Source: Bacteroidales bacterium UBA6445 (GTDB lineage: Bacteria; Bacteroidota; Bacteroidia; Bacteroidales; UBA932). Taken from it: a stretch of 40,956 bases of DNA. Location: positions 1 to 40,956 of the forward strand of contig DJOF01000022.1 in the NCBI GenBank assembly GCA_002439585.1, read 5' to 3'. Shown here one piece after another: positions 33,323 to 40,956 of the stretch (positions are counted from its first letter, which is position 1; every line of letters starts with the position of its first letter). The translations under genes were made by a program, and so were the position numbers. The notes beneath the pieces are model-generated. The model worked only from the letters and a program-made list of their open reading frames with translations. It was not told where the DNA came from and ran no database searches.

Positions 33323-33667
33323 CTACTTTACCTGATTGACAATTGCTTCAAATGCTTTAGGATTATTCATTGCAAGGTCTGCAAGAACTTTGCGGTTGAG
33401 ACCTACATTCTGCTTTGCAAGCTTGCCCATGAACTGGGAATAGGATATACCGTACTGACGAGCTGCGGCATTGATCCTCTGAATCCAAAGAGCCCTGAAC
33501 TCACGTTTCTTGGCTTTACGATCACGGTATGCGTAGGTAAGACCTTTCTCATAGGTATTCTTCGCTACCGTCCATACATTTTTCCTTGACAGGAAATAGC
33601 CGCGGGTATTCTTCAGAATCTTCTTGCGGCGAGCCCTTGAGGCTACTGAATTGACTGATCTTGGCAT
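33323..33667 (-). CDS. rplT: 50S ribosomal protein L20
   Basis: Early-assembly large-subunit protein, 114 residues from ATG 33667 (MPRSVNSVASRARRKKILK). The frame continues 13 codons upstream, but those residues are not family-like. The core KNTYEKGLTYAYRDRKAKKREFRALWIQRINAAAR is intact. L20 represses its own operon in several bacteria; no leader structure was identified here. It follows rpmI by 74 bp. Confidence 0.97.
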   Translation of the reverse strand: MPRSVNSVASRARRKKILKNTRGYFLSRKNVWTVAKNTYEKGLTYAYRDRKAKKREFRALWIQRINAAARQYGISYSQFMGKLAKQNVGLNRKVLADLAMNNPKAFEAIVNQVK

Positions 33668-33741
33668 AAATCTTACTTTTTGAGGTACAGTGGCCGATAT
33701 CGGCACTTTTCAGACTGAACCTCGGTTAAACATTGAATAAA

Positions 33742-33936
33742 CTAGAGAACCAAAAGCTCTTTAACCCTCTTTATGTCGTCCTTATGGACAAGCGTGAAGT
33801 GGTCAAGATTTCTTTTCTGCTTCTTGGTCTTCTTTGTGAGAATGTGGCTGTGATAAGCGTGTTTTCTCTTGATTTTACCCGTTCCGGTAAGCGCGAAGCG
33901 CTTTTTGGCACCGGAGTTGGTCTTAAGCTTTGCCAT
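33742..33936 (-). CDS. rpmI: 50S ribosomal protein L35
   Basis: Large-subunit ribosomal protein of 64 residues with the family start MAKLKTNSGAKKRFALTGTGKIKRKHA and the KKTKKQKRNL core. It lies 24 bp after infC, the standard infC-rpmI-rplT order. Confidence 0.97.
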   Translation of the reverse strand: MAKLKTNSGAKKRFALTGTGKIKRKHAYHSHILTKKTKKQKRNLDHFTLVHKDDIKRVKELLVL

Positions 33937-33960
33937 TGTATATAAGATTAAATAAAAAAG

Positions 33961-34602
33961 TTATTTCTTCTTGATAGGAGCTATCATCATTATCATACGT
34001 TTTCCCTCAAGCTGTGGCATGCTCTCTGCTCTGCCCATATCCTCCAACTCTACAGCGAAGCGAAGCAGCAGTTTCTCTCCCTGATCAGAGAACTGAATGG
34101 AACGTCCTCGGAAAAAGACAGAAGCTTTGACCTTTGAACCTTCCTCCAAGAACTCTCTGGCATGCTTGAGCTTAAACTGGAAATCATGTTCGTCTGTATT
34201 AGGACCGAACCGGATCTCCTTGATGACAACCTTCGTCGAGTTCTGCTTCATCTCTTTTGCCTTCTTCTTCTGCTGATACAGAAATTTCTGGTAATCGAGA
34301 ATCTTGCATACCGGAGGATTGGCACTAGCGCTGATCTCCACAAGATCTAGCCCCAAGTCTTCCGCCAATCTCATAGCCTTAGCTATGGGATAAATCCCAG
34401 GCTCCTGAATATTGTCCCCCACCAAACGGACTTCACTTGCTACAATCTGTCCGTTGATATTGATTTCATTGTCGTCCTTGTGACGGAAATTGCCCTGACG
34501 CGGATCTCGTCCGGCAGGTCTGGGACCGTTCGGCTTCACTCCCGAAGGTCTACTCATCGGCGGCTTGGGACCGCTGAAACGAGGTTTAAAAGGCGCAGCG
34601 AT
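33961..34602 (-). CDS. infC: Translation initiation factor IF-3 with AUC start
   Basis: Prevents premature subunit joining and proofreads start codons on the 30S subunit. I place the start at ATC 34602, giving 213 residues (AAPFKPRFSGPKPP then MSRPSG). A perfect AGGAGG (34616-34611) lies exactly 8 bases upstream, while the ATG at 34557 has no ribosome-binding site. Rare start codons let IF-3 repress its own synthesis in E. coli (AUU), and an AUC start is known in Myxococcus. The family core begins at about residue 44 (NGQIVASEVRLVG); the domain linker is at about 110 (QKKKAKEMKQN). The gene lies 31 bp after thrS. Confidence 0.9.
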   Translation of the reverse strand: MAAPFKPRFSGPKPPMSRPSGVKPNGPRPAGRDPRQGNFRHKDDNEININGQIVASEVRLVGDNIQEPGIYPIAKAMRLAEDLGLDLVEISASANPPVCKILDYQKFLYQQKKKAKEMKQNSTKVVIKEIRFGPNTDEHDFQFKLKHAREFLEEGSKVKASVFFRGRSIQFSDQGEKLLLRFAVELEDMGRAESMPQLEGKRMIMMIAPIKKK

Positions 34603-34610
34603 AAAAAAAT

Positions 34611-34616
34611 CCTCCT
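34611..34616 (-). promoter_or_regulatory. Shine-Dalgarno deciding the infC start
   Basis: AGGAGG on the minus strand, 8 bases before ATC 34602 and 53 bases before the first in-frame ATG. Strong Shine-Dalgarno sites are uncommon in this phylum, which adds weight to the AUC start. Confidence 0.85.
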
Positions 34617-34633
34617 ATTAAATTAATAAAACA

Positions 34634-36604
34634 CTAAAAATCAGCACTATTCGAAGCCTCAGCAGACTTGAAACGTGCTACAAAATCTTCAACACTCATA
34701 GAGCCCTTGTCAACGCCCTCATGACGCACTGACACGGTCTCTTCCGTAGCTTCCTTGTCTCCTACAATCACAAGCACAGGGACGCGGAGCAATGATATCT
34801 CACGTATCCTCTTGCCCAACGTCTCATTACGGTCATCCACGGAAGCGCGAATATCGGACTTTTTCAGCAAATCACAAACTTTTTTCGCATAATCCGCAAA
34901 TTTTTCACTGACAGGCAACACCTTGACCTGATCCGGAGCAAGCCACAAAGGCAGATGTCCCGCAGTATGCTCAAGCAATACGGCCGTAAACCTTTCAATA
35001 GAGCCAAAAGGTGCTCTGTGGATCATTACAGGACGTTTCTTAGAACCATCCTTGTCTGTATACTCTAGTTCAAAACGCTCAGGAAGATTGTAGTCCACCT
35101 GAACAGTACCAAGCTGCCATTTCCTGCCAAGAGCATCTTTTACCATAAAGTCTAGCTTCGGACCATAGAAAGCGGCTTCACCATATTCAACTACTGTCTT
35201 GAGACCTTTCTCATTGGCAGCCTCGATGATACCCTGCTCAGCCTTATCCCATACCTCGTCAGAGCCTATGTACTTGGATCTATTGACCTTATCCCTCAAT
35301 GATATCTGCGCCGTATAACTGTCGAAATGGAAAGTGCCGAACACATATAATATAAGGTCAATTACTTTCTCGAATTCTTCCTTCAGCTGATCCGGACGAC
35401 AGAAAAGATGCGCATCATCCTGCGTGAAACAACGTACCCTTGTCAAGCCATGAAGCTCACCGCTCTGCTCATATCTATACACGGTACCGAACTCTGCAAA
35501 ACGCAATGGAAGATCCCTGTATGAACGGGGTTCAGACCTATATATCTCGCAGTGATGAGGACAGTTCATTGGCTTCAACATATATTCCTCGCCTTCCTGT
35601 GGTGTATGTATCGGCTGGAATGAATCTTTGCCATACTTTGCATAATGCCCAGAAGTAACGTAAAGCTGCTTACTTCCGATATGAGGAGTAACAACAGGAA
35701 GATAACCGAATTCATCAAGCTTCTTACGCAGGAAGTTCTCAAGCTGAAGTCTCATGACAGCACCCCTTGGCAACCACATGGGCAGTCCGAGTCCCACTCT
35801 CGATGAGAAAGTAAACAACTCCATCTCCTTGCCAAGCTTTCTGTGGTCACGCTTCTTGGCTTCCTCTAGAAGTACAAGATACTCGTCGAGAAGAGACTTC
35901 TTTGGAAATGTAATACCATATATTCTTGTAAGCTGCTGACGCTTCTCGTCACCTCGCCAATAAGCTCCGGCAATGGAAGTAAGCTTGACAGCCTTGATCA
36001 TGCTAGTATCGCGAAGATGCGGTCCACGGCAAAGATCAGTGAAATTGCCATTCTGATAGAAAGTTATAGTACCATCTTGAAGCTCGTCAATAAGTTCAGT
36101 CTTGTACTCGTCACCTTTATCCTCAAAGTATTTCAGAGCATCAGCCTTAGACACATGCGTACATTTGAAAGCCTCTCCTGTGCGAGCGAGTTCTAACATC
36201 TTCTTCTCTATGGCGGGAAGATCGGCGTCTGTCAGCTGACGGTCTCCGAGATCAACATCATAGTAGAATCCGTTCTCAATTGCAGGTCCGATGCCGAACT
36301 TAACTCCGGGATAGAGAGCTTCCAAAGCCTGCGCCATAAGATGCGCAGAAGAATGCCAAAAGACACGCTTACCCTGTTCATCATCCCACTTAAGCAACTT
36401 GACTGAAGAATCTTTCTCAATAGGAGTGTCCAGTCCCAACACCACGCCTTCTCCTACAGACTCATCATCATCAGCTTTCACGGAGATAGCAAGGACTTCA
36501 GCCGCTAGACGAGGGCTTATGCTCTCGGCTATCTGATAACCGGTAATTCCTTTTTCGTAAGCCCTGACGCTTCCGTCAGGGAAAGTGATGTTTATCATAT
36601 TCAT
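34634..36604 (-). CDS. thrS: Threonine-tRNA ligase
   Basis: Class II enzyme charging tRNA-Thr. 656 residues: TGS domain (about 1-65, INITFPDGSVRAYEKG), editing domain (about 70-240, with HSSAHLMAQALEALYP and FTDLCRGPH), catalytic core (about 260-545). Its zinc-binding Cys lies in MNCPHHCEIY. The C-terminal anticodon-binding domain runs from about 550. ATG 36604 is used; ATG two codons later is equally possible. First gene of thrS-infC-rpmI-rplT-lepB. It is divergent from the DUF4199 gene across a 67-bp gap with palindromic promoter boxes. Confidence 0.97.
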   Translation of the reverse strand: MNMINITFPDGSVRAYEKGITGYQIAESISPRLAAEVLAISVKADDDESVGEGVVLGLDTPIEKDSSVKLLKWDDEQGKRVFWHSSAHLMAQALEALYPGVKFGIGPAIENGFYYDVDLGDRQLTDADLPAIEKKMLELARTGEAFKCTHVSKADALKYFEDKGDEYKTELIDELQDGTITFYQNGNFTDLCRGPHLRDTSMIKAVKLTSIAGAYWRGDEKRQQLTRIYGITFPKKSLLDEYLVLLEEAKKRDHRKLGKEMELFTFSSRVGLGLPMWLPRGAVMRLQLENFLRKKLDEFGYLPVVTPHIGSKQLYVTSGHYAKYGKDSFQPIHTPQEGEEYMLKPMNCPHHCEIYRSEPRSYRDLPLRFAEFGTVYRYEQSGELHGLTRVRCFTQDDAHLFCRPDQLKEEFEKVIDLILYVFGTFHFDSYTAQISLRDKVNRSKYIGSDEVWDKAEQGIIEAANEKGLKTVVEYGEAAFYGPKLDFMVKDALGRKWQLGTVQVDYNLPERFELEYTDKDGSKKRPVMIHRAPFGSIERFTAVLLEHTAGHLPLWLAPDQVKVLPVSEKFADYAKKVCDLLKKSDIRASVDDRNETLGKRIREISLLRVPVLVIVGDKEATEETVSVRHEGVDKGSMSVEDFVARFKSAEASNSADF

Positions 36605-36625
36605 CTATATCTATAATACAGGCCA

Positions 36626-36653
36626 CAAAGATACGATATTTTCCGTATCTTTG
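36626..36653. promoter_or_regulatory. Back-to-back -7 boxes between thrS and the DUF4199 gene
   Basis: CAAAGATACG (36626-36635) and CGTATCTTTG (36644-36653) are perfect inverted arms with an 8-bp spacer. Each contains TATCTTTG, one facing thrS and one facing the DUF4199 gene. Neither has TTTG at the -33 distance. Confidence 0.6.
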
Positions 36654-36671
36654 CACACACAATTTTTAGAT

Positions 36672-37229
36672 ATGGATATCTCCGCAAAGCGTAAAAGCAT
36701 ATGGAACGCAGCCGCTGCACCAGGGCTATTTCTCGGCCTGTTTACAGGTGTTATTCTACTATTCAATATGTGGGCAGGGCTTATCGGAAACCAGATATTT
36801 ACAGGGGTACTGATTTCCTTGCTATGGGTTATCAAAGTATTTGGCTGCATATGGATACTTAAGGTATTTATAATCCAGTATTCAGTCCAAGAATCAGCCC
36901 CGAAATCCAAGTCAATTCAATTCGGTCTGATTGTAGCAGCCGCATCGGCACTCATATCAGCTGGTTGTTACCTTGGGATTCTCAAGTCATATGATCCGCA
37001 GCAGCTCGCGGACACGCTAAATACCGTGACAGAGCAATACTCCGCACTTGCAGGCAATAACCCTGAGACTGTATCCGCTCTTAAAGAGATGACCAATAAT
37101 TTCATCCCGATTTCATTTGTTTTCAGACTTATATACTGCTTCCTATTCGGAGCAGTAGCGACATGGATAATCGTCTCCAGAGGAATATCAGACAAAGACG
37201 AGATTGTCCGATTCTTCAAAAATCAGTAG
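36672..37229 (+). CDS. DUF4199 membrane protein
   Basis: Function unknown; matches the Bacteroidetes DUF4199 family of small membrane proteins. 185 residues from ATG 36672. The frame is open further upstream into thrS, but those residues are not family-like. Four hydrophobic segments lie at about 12-33, 38-60, 77-97 and 145-170. The gene is followed 7 bp later by a glycosyltransferase; DUF4199 genes next to such transferases are a common arrangement in this order as far as I recall. Confidence 0.85.
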   Translation: MDISAKRKSIWNAAAAPGLFLGLFTGVILLFNMWAGLIGNQIFTGVLISLLWVIKVFGCIWILKVFIIQYSVQESAPKSKSIQFGLIVAAASALISAGCYLGILKSYDPQQLADTLNTVTEQYSALAGNNPETVSALKEMTNNFIPISFVFRLIYCFLFGAVATWIIVSRGISDKDEIVRFFKNQ

Positions 37230-37236
37230 AATAGCA

Positions 37237-38205
37237 ATGAACAATAATTCACCATTGGACCTTACTATAGTCATCCCCCTTTACAATGAGGAGGAATCCA
37301 TCGGAGAGCTCGTGGCATGGATAGACCGCGTACTCGGGCACGGAAGCCTTACATATGAAATTATAATGGTAGATGACGGAAGCCGAGACGAGTCTTGGGA
37401 GAGAATCCGCTCTATTGCCGCACAGGACGGAAGGATACACGGAATCAGATTCCGACGCAATTACGGCAAATCTGCCGCCCTCTACGAAGGATTCAAGGCT
37501 GCAGCGGGAAATGTGGTTGTAACTATGGATGCCGACCTTCAGGATTCACCCGAAGAAATCCCTGAAATGTACCGGATGGTTACTGAAGAAGACTGGGATG
37601 TTGTATCCGGTTGGAAGCAGCACCGTCAGGACAACAAACTGACTAAGAACCTTCCTTCAAAGTTGTACAATGCTACGGCACGCTGGATCACAGGCATCAG
37701 ACTGCATGACATGAACTGCGGTCTCAAGGCCTACAAAGCTGAAGTAGTAAAAAATATAGAGGTATACGGGGAGATGCATAGGTATATTCCCTACTTAGCA
37801 AAGAACGCTGGTTTCGACAGGATTACAGAGAAACCTGTCCACCACCAGAAGCGCAAGTTCGGCAAGAGCAAGTTCGGAATGGAGAGATTCGTGAACGGAT
37901 TCCTGGACCTAATGTCGCTGTGGTTTCTGAGCACATTCGGCAAGAAGCCTATGCACTTCTTCGGTTTCACAGGCATTCTCATGTTCTTCCTCGGCTTTGT
38001 CATTACAGTTGCCCTGATTATAACCAAACTTGTACATCAGGCAGTGGGATCTCATTTCAGACAAGTGACAGATCAACCGCTGTTTTACCTTGCTCTTCTT
38101 ACCGTTATTATCGGTGTAATGCTTTTTCTTGCTGGATTTATCTGCGAACTGGTATCGCGCAACTCTCTTGAGCGGAACAAATACAATATCAAGGAAGAAT
38201 TCTGA
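37237..38205 (+). CDS. Family 2 glycosyltransferase, polyprenyl-phosphate type
   Basis: Inner-membrane glycosyltransferase of the DPM1/GtrB group, which moves a sugar from a nucleotide donor to a polyprenyl phosphate lipid. 322 residues from ATG 37237; the TTG further upstream overlaps DUF4199. Motifs: VIPLYNEEESI (12-22), VDDGS (45-49), DADLQDSP (98-105) and HHQKRKFGKSKFG (about 205-217). Two C-terminal membrane segments lie at about 242-262 and 283-303. The sugar is not determinable. Its stop codon is at the left edge of the inverted-repeat element. Confidence 0.9.
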   Translation: MNNNSPLDLTIVIPLYNEEESIGELVAWIDRVLGHGSLTYEIIMVDDGSRDESWERIRSIAAQDGRIHGIRFRRNYGKSAALYEGFKAAAGNVVVTMDADLQDSPEEIPEMYRMVTEEDWDVVSGWKQHRQDNKLTKNLPSKLYNATARWITGIRLHDMNCGLKAYKAEVVKNIEVYGEMHRYIPYLAKNAGFDRITEKPVHHQKRKFGKSKFGMERFVNGFLDLMSLWFLSTFGKKPMHFFGFTGILMFFLGFVITVALIITKLVHQAVGSHFRQVTDQPLFYLALLTVIIGVMLFLAGFICELVSRNSLERNKYNIKEEF

Positions 38206-38367
38206 GAAGCTGTTTTGAAATGATTCGTCTCTTCTCTTATGGTCCTTTCCGGCCATTTTCATCTTTGTCATCAGCCCAGTACCTCCAGTACACTCGTTCT
38301 TCCAAAGTCGAGGCAGCCTCGAATAATCCTCATAATATAATTCGGGAATCATTTCAAAACAGCTTCT
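38205..38367. mobile_element. 163-bp MITE-like element
   Basis: The left arm 38205-38226 (AGAAGCTGTTTTGAAATGAT then TC) and right arm 38346-38367 are perfect 22-bp inverted repeats around 119 bp with no open frame. It begins at the last base of the glycosyltransferase stop codon. No clear target duplication is visible. The ends resemble those of the shorter element at 7601-7668. As RNA it could also act as a bidirectional terminator between two convergent genes. The following 38368-38470 shows nothing. Confidence 0.7.
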
Positions 38368-38470
38368 GAATCAAGAGAAATCTCCATCCGCTTCATCTAG
38401 ATCATGTAAATTCGGCACGTTTGCTTGAATTAACTAAAATTAGTACATTCCCGTTCGAGGTGACCTACGT

Positions 38471-39016
38471 TCATTTACCGAATGCTCCACGGAGCGAAGC
38501 TATATGCCAAAGCACTACTCCGGCTGCTACCGAGACATTAAGTGAATGCTTTGTGCCGCACTGCGGGATCTCTATCACAATATCGGAGGCATCCACAACT
38601 TTTTGGCTGACTCCGTCCACCTCATTGCCCAAAACTATGGCATACTTAGCGTCGAGACGTGGAATAAACTTCTCCAATGAGACAGAATCCACGGCCTGTT
38701 CGATACACAGAACTGTATAGCCATGTTCCTTGAGGCCGAGCACTGCTTGAAGCGGATCCTTGGCATATTTCCATGCGACACTGAACTCTGCTCCAAGAGC
38801 AGACTTGTGGATTTCAGGCGAAGGAGGAACCGACGTTATTCCACACAACACTATCCTGTCGACACCGAACGAGTCTGCGCTTCTGAACACAGAGCCCACA
38901 TTGTGTGAACTTCTAATATTATCCAGCACAACGCACAACCCCGACTCCGGCCTCTTCTTATACTCTTCAGCCGACATCCTCCCCAGTTCAATATTCAATA
39001 ACTTACGATGTTCCAT
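38471..39016 (-). CDS. SpoU/TrmH-family RNA 2'-O-methyltransferase
   Basis: Knotted methyltransferase modifying a ribose in tRNA or rRNA with S-adenosylmethionine. 181 residues, compact with no extra RNA-binding domain. The three SPOUT motifs are intact: N33-IRSSHNVGSVFR-45, VLGNEVDGVS (128-137) and IPQCGTKHSLNVSVAAGVVLW (150-170). The RNA target cannot be told from sequence. A TAAATTTG box lies at 39052-39045, 28 bp upstream. Confidence 0.92.
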   Translation of the reverse strand: MEHRKLLNIELGRMSAEEYKKRPESGLCVVLDNIRSSHNVGSVFRSADSFGVDRIVLCGITSVPPSPEIHKSALGAEFSVAWKYAKDPLQAVLGLKEHGYTVLCIEQAVDSVSLEKFIPRLDAKYAIVLGNEVDGVSQKVVDASDIVIEIPQCGTKHSLNVSVAAGVVLWHIASLRGAFGK

Positions 39017-39044
39017 TACTATATTTCTTATCTCAAAATAATAG

Positions 39045-39052
39045 CAAATTTA
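39045..39052 (-). promoter_or_regulatory. Candidate -7 box for the TrmH-type gene
   Basis: TAAATTTG on the minus strand, 28 bp before the ATG; the -33 position reads TTTT. The divergent 332-bp gap 39017-39348 otherwise holds only the glyA control region. Confidence 0.5.
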
Positions 39053-39234
39053 AATAGCTTTTAGAAACATGAAAAGAATAAACCGCCAGAGATTTGTCTT
39101 TGATTTTTGAGTATAGATTTCTTTTAGAAGAAGGAAGGCACCAGAGGTACATGACCGATGAAAAAAGGAAGATAGAACGAAAAGAGGGAAAAAAGATGAT
39201 TCGGGTAATTTTTTGAAGGTTTATTAAGAGAAAG

Positions 39235-39264
39235 ACCTACAAATTATCGTATATTTGTGTAGGT
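39235..39264 (+). promoter_or_regulatory. glyA -7 box inside an inverted repeat
   Basis: TATATTTG (39250-39257) fits TAnnTTTG. It is bracketed by ACCTACA (39235-39241) and TGTAGGT (39258-39264), perfect arms with a 16-bp spacer. There is no -33 TTTG. The predicted leader is about 86 nt and holds a weak TCCGC/GCGGA hairpin. Confidence 0.55.
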
Positions 39265-39348
39265 AAGTGCAATGTCCGCCCGAGAGAGGATTGCGGATGA
39301 ACGGATTTGGACAATCACTAAACAATCAATTATTTAAAAGACCAACAT

Positions 39349-40695
39349 ATGAAACAGGATCTCCAGATTTTCGACCTTGTAAAGAAAGAAAAAGAAAGAC
39401 AGTCACAAGGGCTGGAGCTTATTGCTTCCGAGAATTATGTCAGTGACCAGGTACTGGAGACAGCGGGCTCCATATGCACGAACAAGTATGCAGAAGGATA
39501 TCCTGGCAAAAGATATTACGGAGGATGCGAAGTGGTAGATCAGATAGAACAGCTTGCTATCGACAGATTGTGCAGCCTATACGGAGCGGAATATGCCAAT
39601 GTACAGCCACATTCTGGTGCTCAGGCAAATCTAGCCGTCGAAATGGCTGTTCTCTCTCCTGGCGACACCTTCATGGGACTTGACCTTTCGCAGGGTGGAC
39701 ATCTGACGCACGGTTCTCCTGTAAATGCATCAGGCATCTTATATCACGCTGTGCCCTACGGACTCAATCACGAGACTGGATATATCGACTATGACAAGAT
39801 GGAGCAGATCGCTCTTGAATGCAGACCGAAACTAATAATCGGTGGTGCTTCGGCTTATTCCAGAGAATGGGATTATGAGAGAATGAGAGAAATTGCTGAC
39901 AAAGTCGGGGCATTGCTATGGATAGATATGGCACATACAGCTGGGTTAATAGCCGCCGGACTTCTCAAGAACCCTATTCCTTATGCCCATATAGTGACGT
40001 CCACTACACACAAGACTCTTAGAGGACCTCGAGGAGGCATTATACTCATGGGGAAAGACTTCAAAGATCCTAAAGGACGCAAGACTCCTAAGGGAGAAGT
40101 CAAGATGATGTCGCAGATTCTCAACTCCAGTGTTTTCCCAGGCATACAGGGAGGACCACTGGAGCACATTATCGCAGCCAAGGCTGTAGCATTCTACGAG
40201 GCAATGCAGCCGGAATACAAGGATTATCAGAGACAAGTAATATCCAATGCTAAAGCAATGAGCAACGCTTTCAGCGAAAGAGGCTACAAAATCGTATCCG
40301 GAGGAACAGACAATCATCTTATGCTCATAGACCTTCGTACCAAATTTCCGGCACTAAGCGGTAAACTCGCAGAAAAAGAACTTGTTAAAGCTGAGATCAC
40401 AGTCAACAAGAATATGGTTCCAGCAGACTCTCGTTCTCCATTTCTTACTTCAGGTATACGAATAGGGACTCCAGCAATTACTTCAAGAGGCTTCATTGAG
40501 AAAGATATGCTTGACATAGTCGAACTTATAGACACTGTACTTAGTTCAGCAGCAGCAAATTCAGATATTCTGCAAAGCAAGCAGACGCCTAACGAGAGCG
40601 AGAAAACGGCATTGAGCGCACATGAAGAAATTCTTGAAGAAGTTAGGAAGAAAGTGCATATGATGACAGGAGGAAGGCCACTGAACAAATATTAG
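39349..40695 (+). CDS. glyA: Serine hydroxymethyltransferase
   Basis: PLP enzyme converting serine and tetrahydrofolate to glycine and methylene-tetrahydrofolate, the main source of one-carbon units. 448 residues. PLP lysine K222 lies in TSTTHKTLRGPRGG, with D193 and H196 in WIDMAHTAGL and the N-terminal SENYVS and YYGGCEVVD motifs. A 40-residue C-terminal tail (SDILQSKQTPNESEKT...GGRPLNKY) extends it beyond the E. coli enzyme (417). It stands alone with its own control region. purC in the same window is a pathway consumer of one-carbon metabolism only indirectly. Confidence 0.97.
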   Translation: MKQDLQIFDLVKKEKERQSQGLELIASENYVSDQVLETAGSICTNKYAEGYPGKRYYGGCEVVDQIEQLAIDRLCSLYGAEYANVQPHSGAQANLAVEMAVLSPGDTFMGLDLSQGGHLTHGSPVNASGILYHAVPYGLNHETGYIDYDKMEQIALECRPKLIIGGASAYSREWDYERMREIADKVGALLWIDMAHTAGLIAAGLLKNPIPYAHIVTSTTHKTLRGPRGGIILMGKDFKDPKGRKTPKGEVKMMSQILNSSVFPGIQGGPLEHIIAAKAVAFYEAMQPEYKDYQRQVISNAKAMSNAFSERGYKIVSGGTDNHLMLIDLRTKFPALSGKLAEKELVKAEITVNKNMVPADSRSPFLTSGIRIGTPAITSRGFIEKDMLDIVELIDTVLSSAAANSDILQSKQTPNESEKTALSAHEEILEEVRKKVHMMTGGRPLNKY

Positions 40696-40872
40696 AACCG
40701 AAGAAACTTTCTATTTTTATTCAGCAATTCTATCTTGCATAACCAGACCTTTAGAACAGTAAAATAGCTCTCAGCTATACATGTCATAAAGTAATAGAAA
40801 CATCATAAAAATACTCATAATTTAATTTATAATGAACTAGATCTAAACAGTTTATTATCTGTAGATAGTTGT

Positions 40873-40897
40873 CCCCTGAAGTAAATTACTCCAGGGG
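40873..40897. terminator. Hairpin downstream of glyA
   Basis: CCCCTGAAG (40873-40881) and CTCCAGGGG (40889-40897) pair at 8 of 9 positions around a 7-nt loop. It lies 178 bp past glyA and lacks a T-tract. It could end glyA transcription or be the leader of a gene beyond the window. The rest of 40696-40956 shows no gene. Confidence 0.45.
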
Positions 40898-40956
40898 ATC
40901 TTCATATACAAAAGCCTTGGAGAGATAATAAGGGAACCGGAGGGGTAATATCAATA

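Overview
The window reads as an ordinary chromosomal segment of a bacterium of the order Bacteroidales. The evidence is protein families largely restricted to that group (DUF4295, DUF4296, DUF4831, DUF4199, FimB/Mfa2 fimbrial lipoproteins), the rpmB-rpmG-DUF4295 gene order, and several promoters matching the Bacteroidetes consensus (TTTG, 19-20 bp, TAnnTTTG). I see no rRNA, CRISPR array, prophage or complete insertion sequence. Genus cannot be fixed from the sequence alone.

Layout. 1-5 kb (minus strand): the two parts of DNA polymerase V (umuD, umuC) are separated by a gene of unknown function that resembles phage nuclease/acetyltransferase proteins, a tRNA-Leu(CAG) and purC. 4.5-7.4 kb: murB-murA-recX operon with a textbook promoter almost on the murB start codon. 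7.7-10 kb (plus): a lipoprotein aldose 1-epimerase followed by an OprO/P-type porin. 10-14 kb (minus): rpsA-rnz and corA. 14.1-16 kb: an NhaC-type antiporter converging on an MntP-type manganese exporter whose leader can form three hairpins, one hiding the ribosome-binding site. 16.2-19.3 kb (minus): a BadF-type sugar kinase overlapping recR, and pepD. 19.4-23.9 kb (minus): a secreted HExxH metalloprotease-like lipoprotein, a FimB/Mfa2-like lipoprotein, an LpxL-type acyltransferase and a DUF4831 protein, closely spaced. 24.2-31.1 kb (minus): ftsY-pheT-DUF4296-amidohydrolase-radical SAM-deoC in tight, partly overlapping order. 31.3-36.6 kb (minus): rpmB-rpmG-DUF4295 and thrS-infC-rpmI-rplT-lepB. 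36.7-40.7 kb: DUF4199 and a glycosyltransferase (plus), a SpoU/TrmH methyltransferase (minus) and glyA (plus).

The most informative non-coding features are: an AUC start codon for infC behind a perfect Shine-Dalgarno; an ftsY promoter whose -33 element sits in the loop of the preceding terminator; a 163-bp MITE-like element with perfect 22-bp terminal inverted repeats and a shorter relative in the galM leader; and a recurring habit of short direct duplications that straddle gene starts or stops (umuD, the gene after it, the BadF-type kinase, deoC, lpxL). The best candidates for undescribed biology are the mntP leader, the chromosomal nuclease/acetyltransferase-like gene next to umuD, and the metalloprotease plus FimB-like pair.
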